This document shows, in pieces, positions 17,473 through 26,227 of a stretch of DNA of 64,000 nt. Location: the NCBI GenBank assembly GCA_001653155.1, contig BDEJ01000040.1, positions 22,904 through 86,903 on the forward strand, written 5' to 3'. Position 1 is the stretch's first letter. Each line of letters begins with the position of its first letter. The notes beneath the pieces were generated by a model that was not told the origin of the DNA, did no database searches, and saw only the letters and a program-made list of their open reading frames with translations. The stretch comes from Porphyromonadaceae bacterium H1 (GTDB lineage Bacteria; Bacteroidota; Bacteroidia; Bacteroidales; Paludibacteraceae). A program made the translations under genes and the position numbers.

Positions 17473-17809
17473 CTATTCCTATTTTCAATTGCAAAACTAA
17501 CAAGTCAAACGATTAACTAAAAACAAAAAAGCATGTTTTTTAACATATAAAAATACACAAAATCATTAATTTTTGTAAAAACAGAATATGGATTCAATCT
17601 ACAAATAGCGTCAAGCTCAAGAACAAAAGGATTAAACAACTCACAATCAACACTTTTAAACAAACTAAAATCTTTCTGTAAACTTAAAGTAGCATAAAAC
17701 AGAAAAAATCAGTAATTTCGCTGACCTCTAAATACGCTATACGAAGAACAAGCGGCATAAAATATACAAGGCCAATCATTCGAAAGCACATAAAAAGAAA
17801 AGTGAGATA
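17473..17809. other. Divergent intergenic region between the LacI-family gene and phoH
   Basis: This AT-rich 337-bp spacer separates two divergent genes. It holds the LacI-like operator at 17504-17517 and a weak -7-like box TAATTTCG at 17713-17720 that may serve phoH. I see no ORF or RNA gene. Confidence 0.5.
17504..17517. promoter_or_regulatory. Putative LacI-family operator upstream of the regulator gene
   Basis: GTCAAACGATTAAC lies 32 bp upstream of the regulator start codon and shares the pattern NTNAAACGWTWAAC with the sites at 16432 and 14591. Its position suggests autoregulation. Confidence 0.55.
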
Positions 17810-18790
17810 ATGAAAGAAGAAAAAAACGATTGTTCACCAACAACTTCCGATAAAGAGTCGGCGGTTTTTACACTTTCAGCACATACAGACACAGCCATAT
17901 TCTATGGCGTAAATAACAGCAATATACTTTTACTAAAGAACTTACACCCCGAACTACGCATTATCGGGCGAGGACATAGCTTGAAAATATACGGCCCCTC
18001 ACAGAACATAAAGTGCTTTATCGAAAGCATAGAAAAGGTAGAAGAATTCATTCTGAAAAACAACAGCCTGAAAGAGGAAAATCTCATCCAAATACTGAAA
18101 GGTTCGGAACCCGAGGTGTTAGTTTTCAACAACTTAATCCTACATGGTATAAACGGCAAATCGATAACAGCCCGAACCAAGAACCAACAAAAGCTGGTCA
18201 AAGCTTTTGAAACAGACGACTTGCTCTTTGCCATAGGACCTGCCGGATCCGGGAAAACCTATACAGCCATCGCCTTAGCAGTTCGTTCGCTCAAAAACAA
18301 AGAAATCAAGAAAATAATCCTCAGTCGTCCTGCAGTCGAAGCCGGAGAGAAACTGGGTTTCCTGCCCGGAGATATGAAAGAAAAGATAGACCCCTATCTA
18401 CAACCCCTGTACGACGCACTGCAGGATATGATATCGCCACTCAAACTACGTGAATATATAGAAAACGGCACCATACAAATCGCCCCTTTAGCTTTCATGC
18501 GAGGACGCACCCTGAGTGATGCCGTAGTCATTCTGGACGAAGCACAAAATACGGGCATACAACAGATAAAAATGTTTCTCACTCGCATGGGGATCAACAC
18601 CAAAATGATTATAACCGGCGATGTAACACAAATAGACTTACCGGCACAGCAAAAGTCAGGACTTATTGATGCATTACAGGTTCTGAAAAATGTAAAAGGA
18701 ATTGCCAAAATAGAATTCGATAAAAACGACATCGTACGCCACAAACTCGTTCAACGCATTGTAGAGGCCTACGAAAAAAGAGACAAATAA
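17810..18790 (+). CDS. phoH: PhoH-family ATPase
   Basis: This 326-residue cytoplasmic P-loop protein belongs to the PhoH family. The N-terminal ~120 residues are a small KH-like region. The ATPase domain has Walker A GPAGSGKT near residue 143, a LGFLPGDMKEKIDPYLQPLYDAL segment and Walker B VVILDEAQNT, followed by MIITGDVTQIDLP. PhoH proteins are linked to RNA processing, but the exact reaction is not settled. The gene is followed after 7 bp by an LtaS-like gene and then purC, so it probably heads an operon. A second PhoH relative fused to a PIN domain is at 32777. Confidence 0.94.
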   Translation: MKEEKNDCSPTTSDKESAVFTLSAHTDTAIFYGVNNSNILLLKNLHPELRIIGRGHSLKIYGPSQNIKCFIESIEKVEEFILKNNSLKEENLIQILKGSEPEVLVFNNLILHGINGKSITARTKNQQKLVKAFETDDLLFAIGPAGSGKTYTAIALAVRSLKNKEIKKIILSRPAVEAGEKLGFLPGDMKEKIDPYLQPLYDALQDMISPLKLREYIENGTIQIAPLAFMRGRTLSDAVVILDEAQNTGIQQIKMFLTRMGINTKMIITGDVTQIDLPAQQKSGLIDALQVLKNVKGIAKIEFDKNDIVRHKLVQRIVEAYEKRDK

Positions 18791-18797
18791 CACAAAG

Positions 18798-20612
18798 ATG
18801 CTTTCAGAGATATTTACAAAATATTCCAAATACAAAAATTATCTGCTGGCCTATTGCGTGATTGCCTGCTCGCTGATGATTAAGCTCATCTATTTTTACA
18901 AGCAGATAGAGAGTCCGATACCACCTTTGGCACAAGCACGAGGGCCTCTTTTATATACATTATCAAATGTGTTTATTTTTTTGCTCCCTTTTTTCTTGAT
19001 AAAAAAGCGATACTCTTTTCTTCTGCTCTATCTGTTTTTCATCGATTTGATACTAATAGCTAATGCCGCTTATTACCGATATTATGCTAACGTCATCCCG
19101 ATTTTCAGCTACTACAGCAATCTTCGTGAGTTGTGGACTCTCAAAGGCGAAGTCGGTACTTATATCATATGGAAAGATTTATTCCACATATCACTTACGG
19201 GAATCTTAACACTTGCATATTTCTTATGGGGGAAAAAGCGCATAAAATCTCCTCGACGAAAAAAGCGGATTCTATTGAGTCTGTTTCCTCTCTTGATTGC
19301 TTTAATTTTATTCTCAAGCGGAGTTTTGGTCGCCACTTTAAACAATCAATCTATAAGCGATTTCTTCTATGAACGGAATCACAAACAACATAAGTTTGTA
19401 TCCTATTTCGGACCTATTTCTCTTTGGATATACCAATTATCAAAACAACTCTATACCGATAAAAAACCTTTAACCGAGAAAGAATATCAAGAAATAGATA
19501 AGTTTATTTTACAAAGAAAGAGCGAACATACGTTGAGGTCGCCCTCAAACAAAAATCTCATCGTCATCATCGTAGAATCACTAAGCACCTGGCCCACACA
19601 AATAAAAGAAACGGAAATTACTCCTTTTCTAAACAAAATAAGTAAACAACCGGACAATATTTATATTCCGAATACACTTCCACAAACGCTACACGGGCGA
19701 TCAGCCGATGGGCAATTAATGATTAATACAGGGCTCTTACCCGTGAGAGAAAATTCAGTCGCCTATTGGCATGCCGCACAGTACTTTCCATCATTAGCCG
19801 AAGCTCTGAAACAACGCAATTATTACTCGGCAACTATAATGGGAAATGAAAAATTCAGTTGGAACCAAAAAACAATGAACATTGCGTATCACATCGACAC
19901 GTTAATTTCAAGGGAGAATTTGATTCCGGACGAAATCATAGGTATTGGGATTTCGGATAAAAGCGTATTCAAACAAACGATACCTATCTTAAAGAAATTT
20001 AAAGAACCTTTTTATGTTCAGTTCATTACCACCAGCAGCCACAATTATTTGAGCGATTTCGAAAACTATCCGGACAGCATGAATTTGGATGAAAAGCTAC
20101 CTAAGGATGTACAGGGCTATCTCAAGGCAATAAATTATACCGACGATGCCATTCGCCTATGTTTTGAATTATTACAAGAAAACGATCTTCTGAAGAATAC
20201 TTGTGTTGTCATCGCTTCCGATCACGAAGGAATGACTAGCGATAAAATAAAAGACTTCTATCCGGGCTGCTTAAGCCCTTACGAGCAAGAAAACAACACA
20301 ACCTTTATTCCGTTATATGTAGTAAATGTGGATCTAAAACCTCGAAGGCACGAAGGGCAGGTAATAGGACAAATAGATATTTATCCGAGCATTTTGGATA
20401 TTATGAGCCTTGATAGTTACAAATGGCGTGGCGTCGGGACAAGTGTTTTCTCAGAACATTCGCCTCAGTTTGCAGTAGATAAAACCCTTCAGGTAATAGG
20501 AAAAACAGACAGCATACCGGGAAATGAGATAGAGCATAAAATTGAGGCATGGAGCATCTCAGACCTAATCATACGAAAAAAATATTTTGAATATATCAAA
20601 CAAGCCCAATAA
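18798..20612 (+). CDS. LtaS-like membrane phosphotransferase/sulfatase-fold protein
   Basis: This 604-residue protein has about five N-terminal transmembrane segments (residues ~15-185) and a large periplasmic alkaline-phosphatase-superfamily domain of the LTA synthase/sulfatase type. Visible active-site text is IVIIVESLS (metal-binding Glu), LHGRSADGQ (probable Ser nucleophile in place of the Thr of Gram-positive LtaS) and VVIASDHEG (Asp-His metal ligands). In Gram-negatives such proteins move phospholipid head groups (phosphoglycerol or phosphoethanolamine) onto glycans, lipid A or other envelope polymers. It sits between phoH and purC, with short gaps on both sides. The acceptor is unknown. 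Confidence 0.85.
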   Translation: MLSEIFTKYSKYKNYLLAYCVIACSLMIKLIYFYKQIESPIPPLAQARGPLLYTLSNVFIFLLPFFLIKKRYSFLLLYLFFIDLILIANAAYYRYYANVIPIFSYYSNLRELWTLKGEVGTYIIWKDLFHISLTGILTLAYFLWGKKRIKSPRRKKRILLSLFPLLIALILFSSGVLVATLNNQSISDFFYERNHKQHKFVSYFGPISLWIYQLSKQLYTDKKPLTEKEYQEIDKFILQRKSEHTLRSPSNKNLIVIIVESLSTWPTQIKETEITPFLNKISKQPDNIYIPNTLPQTLHGRSADGQLMINTGLLPVRENSVAYWHAAQYFPSLAEALKQRNYYSATIMGNEKFSWNQKTMNIAYHIDTLISRENLIPDEIIGIGISDKSVFKQTIPILKKFKEPFYVQFITTSSHNYLSDFENYPDSMNLDEKLPKDVQGYLKAINYTDDAIRLCFELLQENDLLKNTCVVIASDHEGMTSDKIKDFYPGCLSPYEQENNTTFIPLYVVNVDLKPRRHEGQVIGQIDIYPSILDIMSLDSYKWRGVGTSVFSEHSPQFAVDKTLQVIGKTDSIPGNEIEHKIEAWSISDLIIRKKYFEYIKQAQ

Positions 20613-20623
20613 ACAAAACCATT

Positions 20624-21574
20624 ATGAATGCATTAACAAAAACAGCTTTTCACTTCGATGGACAAACTCAGGTATACCATGGCAAGGTGCGCGATGTGTA
20701 CACGGTAAAGAACGACTTACTTGTAATGATTGTCACAGACAGGATATCGGCCTTCGACGTAATACTTCCTAAAGGAATCCCTTACAAGGGACAAATATTA
20801 AATCAGATTGCAGCGAAGTCGCTGGATGCTACAAGCGACATCGTAGCCAACTGGAAACTGGCCAGTCCGGACCCAATGGTAAGTATCGGTTTACGCTGCG
20901 AAGGTTTTCCAGTCGAAATGATTGTACGGGGCTACCTCTGTGGAAGTGCATGGCGAGCTTACAAGAACGGAGTACGTGAAATATGTGGAGTGAAAATACC
21001 GGATGGTATGCGTGAAAATCAACGTTTCCCTCAACCTATTATCACCCCTACGACAAAAGCCGAGCAAGGTTCACACGACGAAGACATCTCAAAAGAAGAG
21101 ATATTGAATCAAGGGCTGGTTTCGCGTAAGGACTACGAGCAACTGGAGAAATATACGCTACAGCTCTTCGAACGAGGAAGTGAAATTGCAGCTAAACGTG
21201 GGTTAATATTGGTAGATACAAAATACGAGTTTGGAAAACGAGACGGAAAAATCTACTTGATAGATGAAATTCATACCCCCGACAGCTCACGCTATTTTTA
21301 TGCCGAGGGTTACGAAGAACGCTTTGAAAAAGGAGAAGCGCAAAAACAACTCTCCAAAGAATTTGTACGCGAATGGCTGATGGGAAACGGCTTCCAAGGG
21401 AAAGAAGGTCAGGCAATACCTGAAATGACCGAAGAAATAGTTAACGGAATAAGCGAGCGCTACATAGAACTTTTTGAGAACATAACAGGTGAAAAATTCG
21501 AAAGAGCCGATGTTAACAATGTTGCCGAACGCATCGAGAAGAATGTAAGCAAGTTCTTGAATCGGATTGTATAA
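20624..21574 (+). CDS. purC: Phosphoribosylaminoimidazole-succinocarboxamide synthase
   Basis: This is a 316-residue SAICAR synthase. It joins aspartate to CAIR with ATP in de novo purine synthesis. Signature stretches are GKVRDVYTV near the N terminus, [31 protein letters not shown], the nucleotide-loop text [16 protein letters not shown] and the C-terminal [14 protein letters not shown]. The length matches the longer Bacteroidota PurC. It begins 11 bp after the LtaS-like gene and ends 18 bp before the UspA-like gene, so all four likely share a transcript. Confidence 0.97.
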   Translation: MNALTKTAFHFDGQTQVYHGKVRDVYTVKNDLLVMIVTDRISAFDVILPKGIPYKGQILNQIAAKSLDATSDIVANWKLASPDPMVSIGLRCEGFPVEMIVRGYLCGSAWRAYKNGVREICGVKIPDGMRENQRFPQPIITPTTKAEQGSHDEDISKEEILNQGLVSRKDYEQLEKYTLQLFERGSEIAAKRGLILVDTKYEFGKRDGKIYLIDEIHTPDSSRYFYAEGYEERFEKGEAQKQLSKEFVREWLMGNGFQGKEGQAIPEMTEEIVNGISERYIELFENITGEKFERADVNNVAERIEKNVSKFLNRIV

Positions 21575-21592
21575 CTCTTCCTCCGGAAACCG

Positions 21593-22351
21593 ATGATACT
21601 GGCATACATAAACCGGGTAGCAGAAAGTCAGAGGCTGATTGAAGCTGCCCGGAACTTATCCCAATGTTTAAAGAAAAATTGGGGAATTTTATTTTTTACT
21701 TCGACTCAAGAGCAAGAAGATGAAGGAAGAAAGCTGCAAGTAGCTTTTGAAAAAAGCGGAGCAAAAATTTTTCTTAGGAAAGGAGGGCCTTCCGATCTGC
21801 TTGACTTCTGTGAAACTGAAGAAGTGGCTTTATTGCTGTTGCAACTATCGGATAACAGGTATAAAACCCTACAAACACAACTCAATGCTTGTCGGAATTT
21901 GCGCATCCCTTATCTGTTTTTCAAAAATTCCTTCCCGGAATTGCATCTAAAAAAAATACTTATCCCCGTCACATTTCTGGAGGAAGAAGTAGAGAAAGCT
22001 CATTTTGCATCAGCTTTCGGACGCTTTTGCCAATCGAGAATCACATTACTACAAGCCAGAGACTATGGGTCGAAAGCTGCCAGTAACGTCGAAAAGATGA
22101 AAACTCTTTTTGATAAATTCGATTTGGATTTTGGAGTAGAACAAGCTGAAAAAGATAGTTTTAAAGTAGAATCTGAAGCAATTCGCAAAGCAGAGGAAGA
22201 AGCTTTTGATCTTTTGATGATTTCCGCATCCCGGGACTATGGTTTGGACGATATTCTGTTTGGTCCCAAAGAAAATAAATTTGTGCGACAATCGAAGGTT
22301 CCAATACTGCTGATCAACCCGCGAGGAGACTTATACGCCCTTTGCGACTAA
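21593..22351 (+). CDS. Universal stress protein (UspA-like) family protein
   Basis: This 252-residue cytoplasmic protein has no signal peptide. Its C-terminal half has the Usp pattern KKILIPVTF, then EAFDLLMISASRD and a final VRQSKVPILLINP strand, while the N-terminal half (MILAYINRV, ALLLLQL) looks like a second, degenerate Usp unit. A clear GxxGx9GS nucleotide loop is not visible, so it may not bind ATP. It ends the phoH-ltaS-purC transcript; the next gene has its own promoter-like -7 box 28 bp after the stop. Confidence 0.8.
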   Translation: MILAYINRVAESQRLIEAARNLSQCLKKNWGILFFTSTQEQEDEGRKLQVAFEKSGAKIFLRKGGPSDLLDFCETEEVALLLLQLSDNRYKTLQTQLNACRNLRIPYLFFKNSFPELHLKKILIPVTFLEEEVEKAHFASAFGRFCQSRITLLQARDYGSKAASNVEKMKTLFDKFDLDFGVEQAEKDSFKVESEAIRKAEEEAFDLLMISASRDYGLDDILFGPKENKFVRQSKVPILLINPRGDLYALCD

Positions 22352-22379
22352 TAAGGATGAGAAACGTAAAAAATTAAAG

Positions 22380-22387
22380 TACCTTTG
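22380..22387 (+). promoter_or_regulatory. Bacteroidota -7 box upstream of the small lipoprotein
   Basis: TACCTTTG matches the Bacteroidota -7 consensus TAnnTTTG and lies about 35 bp before the ATG at 22422. I see no good -33 TTTG at the ideal distance. Confidence 0.6.
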
Positions 22388-22421
22388 TGCGGATTTTCCA
22401 CACACGACAAATAAAAAAACA

Positions 22422-22589
22422 ATGATTCGAACAGGCTTTTTATTCCTATTGCTTAGCGCAATTTTCAGCTCTTGCGGGAAACCCGGCACTTCGCAAAACA
22501 AAGAGACCGAAATGCAAGCCGACAGTTTGACCGTTCAAGAAATATTCCCCGACACAAACTGTGTAGTTATTGATACAATATGGGAATAA
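22422..22589 (+). CDS. Tiny lipoprotein (55 residues), function unknown
   Basis: An ATG frame of 55 codons begins MIRTGFLFLLLSAIFSSCGK, a signal peptide with a lipobox-like FSSC and an acylated Cys at residue 18. The mature part is only ~38 residues, acidic, and ends in VVIDTIWE. A -7 box lies just upstream and hisG follows 30 bp later, so they are probably co-transcribed. Small lipoproteins of this kind are often missed. I do not recognise a family. Confidence 0.65.
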   Translation: MIRTGFLFLLLSAIFSSCGKPGTSQNKETEMQADSLTVQEIFPDTNCVVIDTIWE

Positions 22590-22619
22590 ACTCAATAAAC
22601 TAATAAAAACAAGCAAACC

Positions 22620-23471
22620 ATGTTACGTATAGCCGTACAAACGAAAGGGAGGTTACACGAAGAGACCATGCTTCTACTGGCCGAATCGGGAATAAAATTA
22701 GAAAGCAACAAACGTCAATTGCTCGTCTCGGCACGTAATTTCCCTCTCGAAATACTCTTTCTTCGCGACGACGACATTCCGCAGTCAGTTGCAGATGGTG
22801 TTGCAGATGTAGGTATTGTGGGAAAAAACGAATTTGTTGAAAAAGCTCAAAAGGCCACACTTACCAAGGAACTCGGATTCAGTAAATGCCGACTATCACT
22901 GGCAATACCCAAAGCAGTGAATTATACCGGTCTTTCGTGGTTCGAAGGAAAAGTAATAGCTACCTCCTACCCCGGTATTCTGCGTAGTTTCCTGGACGAA
23001 AAGAAGATTAAAGCCGAGATACACATCATCACCGGATCCGTAGAGATTGCCCCCGGAATTGGACTTGCAGATGCAATATTCGATATCGTAAGCTCAGGCA
23101 GCACACTCGTCACCAACCACCTGAAAGAAGTAGAGGTGGTCATGAAATCGGAGGCAGTACTGATAGCCCATCCCAAGCTGAACACCGAAAAACAAAGCAT
23201 ACTCGATGAGCTCTTGTTTCGAATAGAAACCGTGCAGATGGCTGAAGACAAAAAATACGTGCTGATGAATGTGCCGGCTGAAAATATCGAACGCATCATT
23301 GCCGAGCTACCGGGCATGAGAAGCCCTACCGTGATGCCGCTGGCAAAAGAAGGATGGTATTCCTTGCACGTAGTCGTTGAAGAAAAACGCTTCTGGGATG
23401 TCATCGGAAAATTAAAAGCATTAGGAGCCGAAGGCATACTGACCATACCCATCGAAAAAATGATTCTCTGA
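22620..23471 (+). CDS. hisG: ATP phosphoribosyltransferase, long form
   Basis: This 283-residue HisG catalyses the first step of histidine synthesis, joining PRPP to ATP in the cytoplasm. The N-terminal text MLRIAVQTKGRLHEET, VADGVADVGIVGKNEF and the PRPP-loop region DIVSSGSTLVTNHL are clear. Residues from ~210 form the extra ACT-like regulatory domain of the long form (GMRSPTVMPLAKEGWYSLHVVV), which binds histidine, so it needs no HisZ. In Bacteroides hisG is normally followed by hisD-hisC-hisB; here an outer-membrane protein with its own promoter follows. Confidence 0.97.
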   Translation: MLRIAVQTKGRLHEETMLLLAESGIKLESNKRQLLVSARNFPLEILFLRDDDIPQSVADGVADVGIVGKNEFVEKAQKATLTKELGFSKCRLSLAIPKAVNYTGLSWFEGKVIATSYPGILRSFLDEKKIKAEIHIITGSVEIAPGIGLADAIFDIVSSGSTLVTNHLKEVEVVMKSEAVLIAHPKLNTEKQSILDELLFRIETVQMAEDKKYVLMNVPAENIERIIAELPGMRSPTVMPLAKEGWYSLHVVVEEKRFWDVIGKLKALGAEGILTIPIEKMIL

Positions 23472-23546
23472 AACAAAATCCGGATACACTGCTTCCAAGG
23501 GGATAACTTTCATTTTTTTTAACAGCACACAAAGACTTTTGAATTG

Positions 23547-23574
23547 TTGCAAACACAAAAAAGTATCATCTTTG
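23547..23574 (+). promoter_or_regulatory. Promoter for the outer-membrane protein gene
   Basis: TTG at 23547-23549, a 17-bp spacer and CATCTTTG at 23567-23574 give a good -33/-7 pair (consensus TTTG and TAnnTTTG, one mismatch). The site places transcription start near 23580, which rules out the in-frame ATG at 23539 and supports the start at 23611. Confidence 0.65.
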
Positions 23575-23610
23575 CAGCTACAAACAACAAAAACTGATTT
23601 CTCGACACAA

Positions 23611-24858
23611 ATGCATAGAAACAAGTATGTCCTGACAGTCGCAGGTTTAATTATGTGGGCGGCTTTCTCTTTCGGACAGAACAGCACCAACTCCCCCTAC
23701 ACACGATTCGGCTACGGAGCGATAAGCGACAACAGCTCAGGTGAACAACGCGCCATGGGAGGACTTTCTTTCGGTCTGCGTACTCCCACGCTTATCAATA
23801 CGGCCAATCCGGCTTCCTACTCGTCGGTAGACACGTTGTCCTTCATGCTTGACATGGGAATATCGGCTCTGGCTTCGGTTTTCTCGGATAAATCGGGACA
23901 AAAAACATCAATAACAGGCAATTTGGAGTACCTCAACATGCAATTCCCTTTGGGGAAATACTTAGGAGGAAGCTTGGGAATACAGCCTTATTCCTTTTCG
24001 GGCTACGATTTTTACGATAAAAATACCTATCACATCGATCCGAGTATAAAAAAGGATACTACCGTGGTTACCCGTAGCTATAGCGGGCAAGGAGGAATTT
24101 CGCAGGCTCACGGAGGGCTTTCGGTGAAATTATTCAATCATCTTGCATTGGGAGCAAACATCTACTACATGTTCGGGAGTTCGGTGAACAGGCGTTCCAT
24201 AAACTTCTCGCACGACGGTTCTTCGGCCTATCAGGAGAACCGCATTCAGGTAAACGACTTCCGCCTGCGTTACGGATTACAAGTATTCCACACCGTGGCC
24301 AAACGTCACAGCTTCACGCTGGGAGGTATTTTCGAAGCGCCGAAGGTTTTGAATGCAGAAGCGACATCGATAACAGTAGGTATGCTGACGGATACAGTCA
24401 AGTCGGGAAAAGATGAATTCGAACTGCCGATGCATTACGGAGCAGGTATTTCCTACACTTACGACAGGCGTTTGACCGTAGGACTCGATTACTCGATGCA
24501 AAACTGGGAGCAAGCAAAGTTTTTCGGAAAGACGGATAGCCTTGTGAACCGCTCCAGAATGGCTATAGGGGCCGAATACATGGCTAATCCGAACGGAAGA
24601 AAGTTCTCCGACCTCATACGCTACCGTTTCGGGATAAGCGTAAGCGACTCGTACTACCGGGTAAAAGGCACCAGCATGCCGAAAAACATCGGAATTTCTT
24701 TCGGAGTAGGTATTCCCCTTCCTCAAGCAAAGACTTTGCTGAATGCCTCGATAGAATACGGGAAGCTGGGAAGTAACAATTTGATGAATGAGAATTATCT
24801 CAAACTGACCTTCAACGCCTCTATCAACGAGTTTTGGTTCTTTAAGCGAAAGCTCTAA
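23611..24858 (+). CDS. Outer-membrane beta-barrel protein, function unknown
   Basis: The start at 23611 gives a clean signal peptide, MHRNKYVLTVAGLIMWAAFS ending at FGQ, and lies after the promoter. The mature ~395 residues are beta-barrel-like, with alternating strands and many Gly/Tyr/Ser. It opens with SPYTRFGYGAISDN and AMGGLSFGLRTP, text common in an OmpP1/FadL-like Bacteroidota barrel family of unknown role. It ends in FNASINEFWFFKRKL. lptC follows 32 bp later and may share its transcript. Envelope location is confident; function is not. Confidence 0.8.
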   Translation: MHRNKYVLTVAGLIMWAAFSFGQNSTNSPYTRFGYGAISDNSSGEQRAMGGLSFGLRTPTLINTANPASYSSVDTLSFMLDMGISALASVFSDKSGQKTSITGNLEYLNMQFPLGKYLGGSLGIQPYSFSGYDFYDKNTYHIDPSIKKDTTVVTRSYSGQGGISQAHGGLSVKLFNHLALGANIYYMFGSSVNRRSINFSHDGSSAYQENRIQVNDFRLRYGLQVFHTVAKRHSFTLGGIFEAPKVLNAEATSITVGMLTDTVKSGKDEFELPMHYGAGISYTYDRRLTVGLDYSMQNWEQAKFFGKTDSLVNRSRMAIGAEYMANPNGRKFSDLIRYRFGISVSDSYYRVKGTSMPKNIGISFGVGIPLPQAKTLLNASIEYGKLGSNNLMNENYLKLTFNASINEFWFFKRKL

Positions 24859-24890
24859 AGACCTTTTACTCTTCTTTAAACCTTTCCTCT

Positions 24891-25484
24891 GTGTTGAAAC
24901 CGGACATTCGCCTCAGCAAACAAGCTTTGATACTGCTGTGCAGCTTCTTTGTTTTGCTCTGTGCACAACTTGGATGCCGCAAAGAAGCGGAAAAACAAAT
25001 AGTGGGAGCCGTGGACAACAGGGCTGCCATGGCCAAGCTGCGAGCCCAGGATATAACGACGGTAATTTCGGATTCAGGTATCACGCGCTACCGCATCTCA
25101 GCAGCCCGATGGGAGATTTACGACAGGGCTGAGCCCCCTTATTGGGAATTCCCGGAAGGAATACACTTCGAACGCTTCGACTCTACTTTGGCTGTGGATG
25201 CCAGTATATACAGCCGCTACGCACATTACGACGAATATAACCAACTTTGGACCCTCAAAAACAAGGTCAAGGCAACGAATATCGAAGGTAGTCTCTTCGA
25301 AACGGAATTGCTCTTTTGGAGCCAGAAAACCGAACGCGTATATACGGATAGCCTTATCACGATAACGCAGCCTAACGGGCGCGTAGTAATAGGAAAGAAT
25401 GGTTTCGAATCCAACCAGTCGCTCACACGCTACAGCATCCGAAATTCGAATGCCATCCTCCCCATCGACGAAAACGAGGAGTAA
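24891..25484 (+). CDS. lptC: LPS export component LptC (lipoprotein)
   Basis: This is a 197-residue protein starting at GTG, as no ATG is available before the lipobox. The N-terminal hydrophobic stretch ends in AQLGC, so it may be lipid-anchored. The LptC signature VISDSGITRYRISAARWEIY is followed by EGIHFERFDS and the beta-jellyroll repeats KNKVKATNIEGSLFETELLFW. LptC passes LPS from the inner-membrane LptBFG complex to LptA. In Bacteroidales this gene is usually followed by a CNNM/hemolysin and a peptidyl-prolyl isomerase gene; here the following 2 kb is a mobile-element scar. Confidence 0.9.
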   Translation: MLKPDIRLSKQALILLCSFFVLLCAQLGCRKEAEKQIVGAVDNRAAMAKLRAQDITTVISDSGITRYRISAARWEIYDRAEPPYWEFPEGIHFERFDSTLAVDASIYSRYAHYDEYNQLWTLKNKVKATNIEGSLFETELLFWSQKTERVYTDSLITITQPNGRVVIGKNGFESNQSLTRYSIRNSNAILPIDENEE

Positions 25485-25703
25485 AACCAGTATGCAGAGG
25501 CAGCTCAACGGAGGCCTAAACACCTCGGTAAGTTCCGAAACCATCTACAGACAACATCAAAGCAAGCTCTCCCGCTGCGTCAGAGCCTTCCGGATAAACC
25601 TTCCTACCTTTTGTATCTCATCGGAAGCCGTTGTTCAGCAATCCTAAGAAAGTTTCATACAAACAAAACAGCCTCCCCCTCTCAATAAAGTAATACGTCA
25701 TAG

Positions 25704-25930
25704 AATACGAATAGAGGGATTTTCTCAAGAGAAAAAGTACTCTGGAGACTTGGGCACGTTGCGAGACACAGCTTCGATACGCTGACCTTGGAAGCTGGAA
25801 TTCCGATGGAGAGTATCGCCAAAATGATGGGGTATGCCTCTATCTCCAGCACGCAAATCTACACTCAAATCACCGACCAAAAGATTGCAAGGGGGACATG
25901 GACAGATTGATACAACAAAGAAGTATGTAG
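25704..25930 (+). pseudogene. Tyrosine recombinase (integrase), C-terminal fragment
   Basis: The frame from 25704 encodes the catalytic end of a Bacteroidota tyrosine integrase: LGHVARHSFDTLTLEAGIP carries the H-x-x-R box, followed by SIAKMMGYASISSTQ and the IYTQI nucleophile tyrosine. The third conserved His is Tyr here (GYAS). After TDQKIAR a G run (25891-25895) shifts the frame to a stop at 25908; in another frame the expected DMDRLIQQRSM tail continues to a stop at 25928. Everything N-terminal is missing, so this is a dead remnant of an integrated element. Confidence 0.85.
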
Positions 25931-26024
25931 ATGTGGTATAGAAATAGAAAAGAGCTTGCTTTATTGGTATGAAACAAACTCTTTCTATCTTATGAGTTCA
26001 CTTTACGTACTAGAAAATCATGAC

Positions 26025-26096
26025 GGAACACTCACTTTCTCGCGCAAATCCGTACCTTTGCAGGTGATAACAGTGAGCGTTTTTTGGTTAATCAAC
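26025..26096 (+). repeat. Diverged direct repeat, copy 1
   Basis: About 72 bp containing CTCACTTTC, CGCAAAT, TTTGCA, TGATAA, TGAGCGTT and TTTGG in the same order and spacing as the sequence at 27217-27288. It also carries a -7-like TACCTTTG at 26053-26060 and a CTCACT/AGTGAG inverted pair. The two copies frame the DUF2971 gene. Confidence 0.65.
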
Positions 26097-26227
26097 TGTT
26101 ATTGATACACTAGAATTTGTGCCTTCCGGCGATATCGCTCCTAATGAGGCGAGTGTAAATCGAAGTGATAAAGCTGTATACATTAAGAACAACACTGGAA
26201 CTATCAATATTAATTAAGGATAATCAC

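Larger units (their letters stand above)
25485..26227. other. Insertion scar: integrase remnant, hairpin, diverged repeat
   Basis: This 743-bp stretch has no intact gene. It holds a broken tyrosine recombinase C-terminus (25704-25930), an 11/10-base inverted repeat (25944-25954 with 25979-25988, one bulge) and the first copy of a diverged 72-bp repeat. From about 26089 there is a short open frame with text such as TLEFVPSGDIAPNEASVN ending in KNNTGTININ and a stop just before the DUF2971 gene; it has no convincing start and may be a gene remnant. Confidence 0.6.

Noticed and set aside
23539..23610. Upstream ATG start for the outer-membrane protein
   Set aside because: A good promoter lies inside this stretch and the protein from 23611 has a clean signal peptide.
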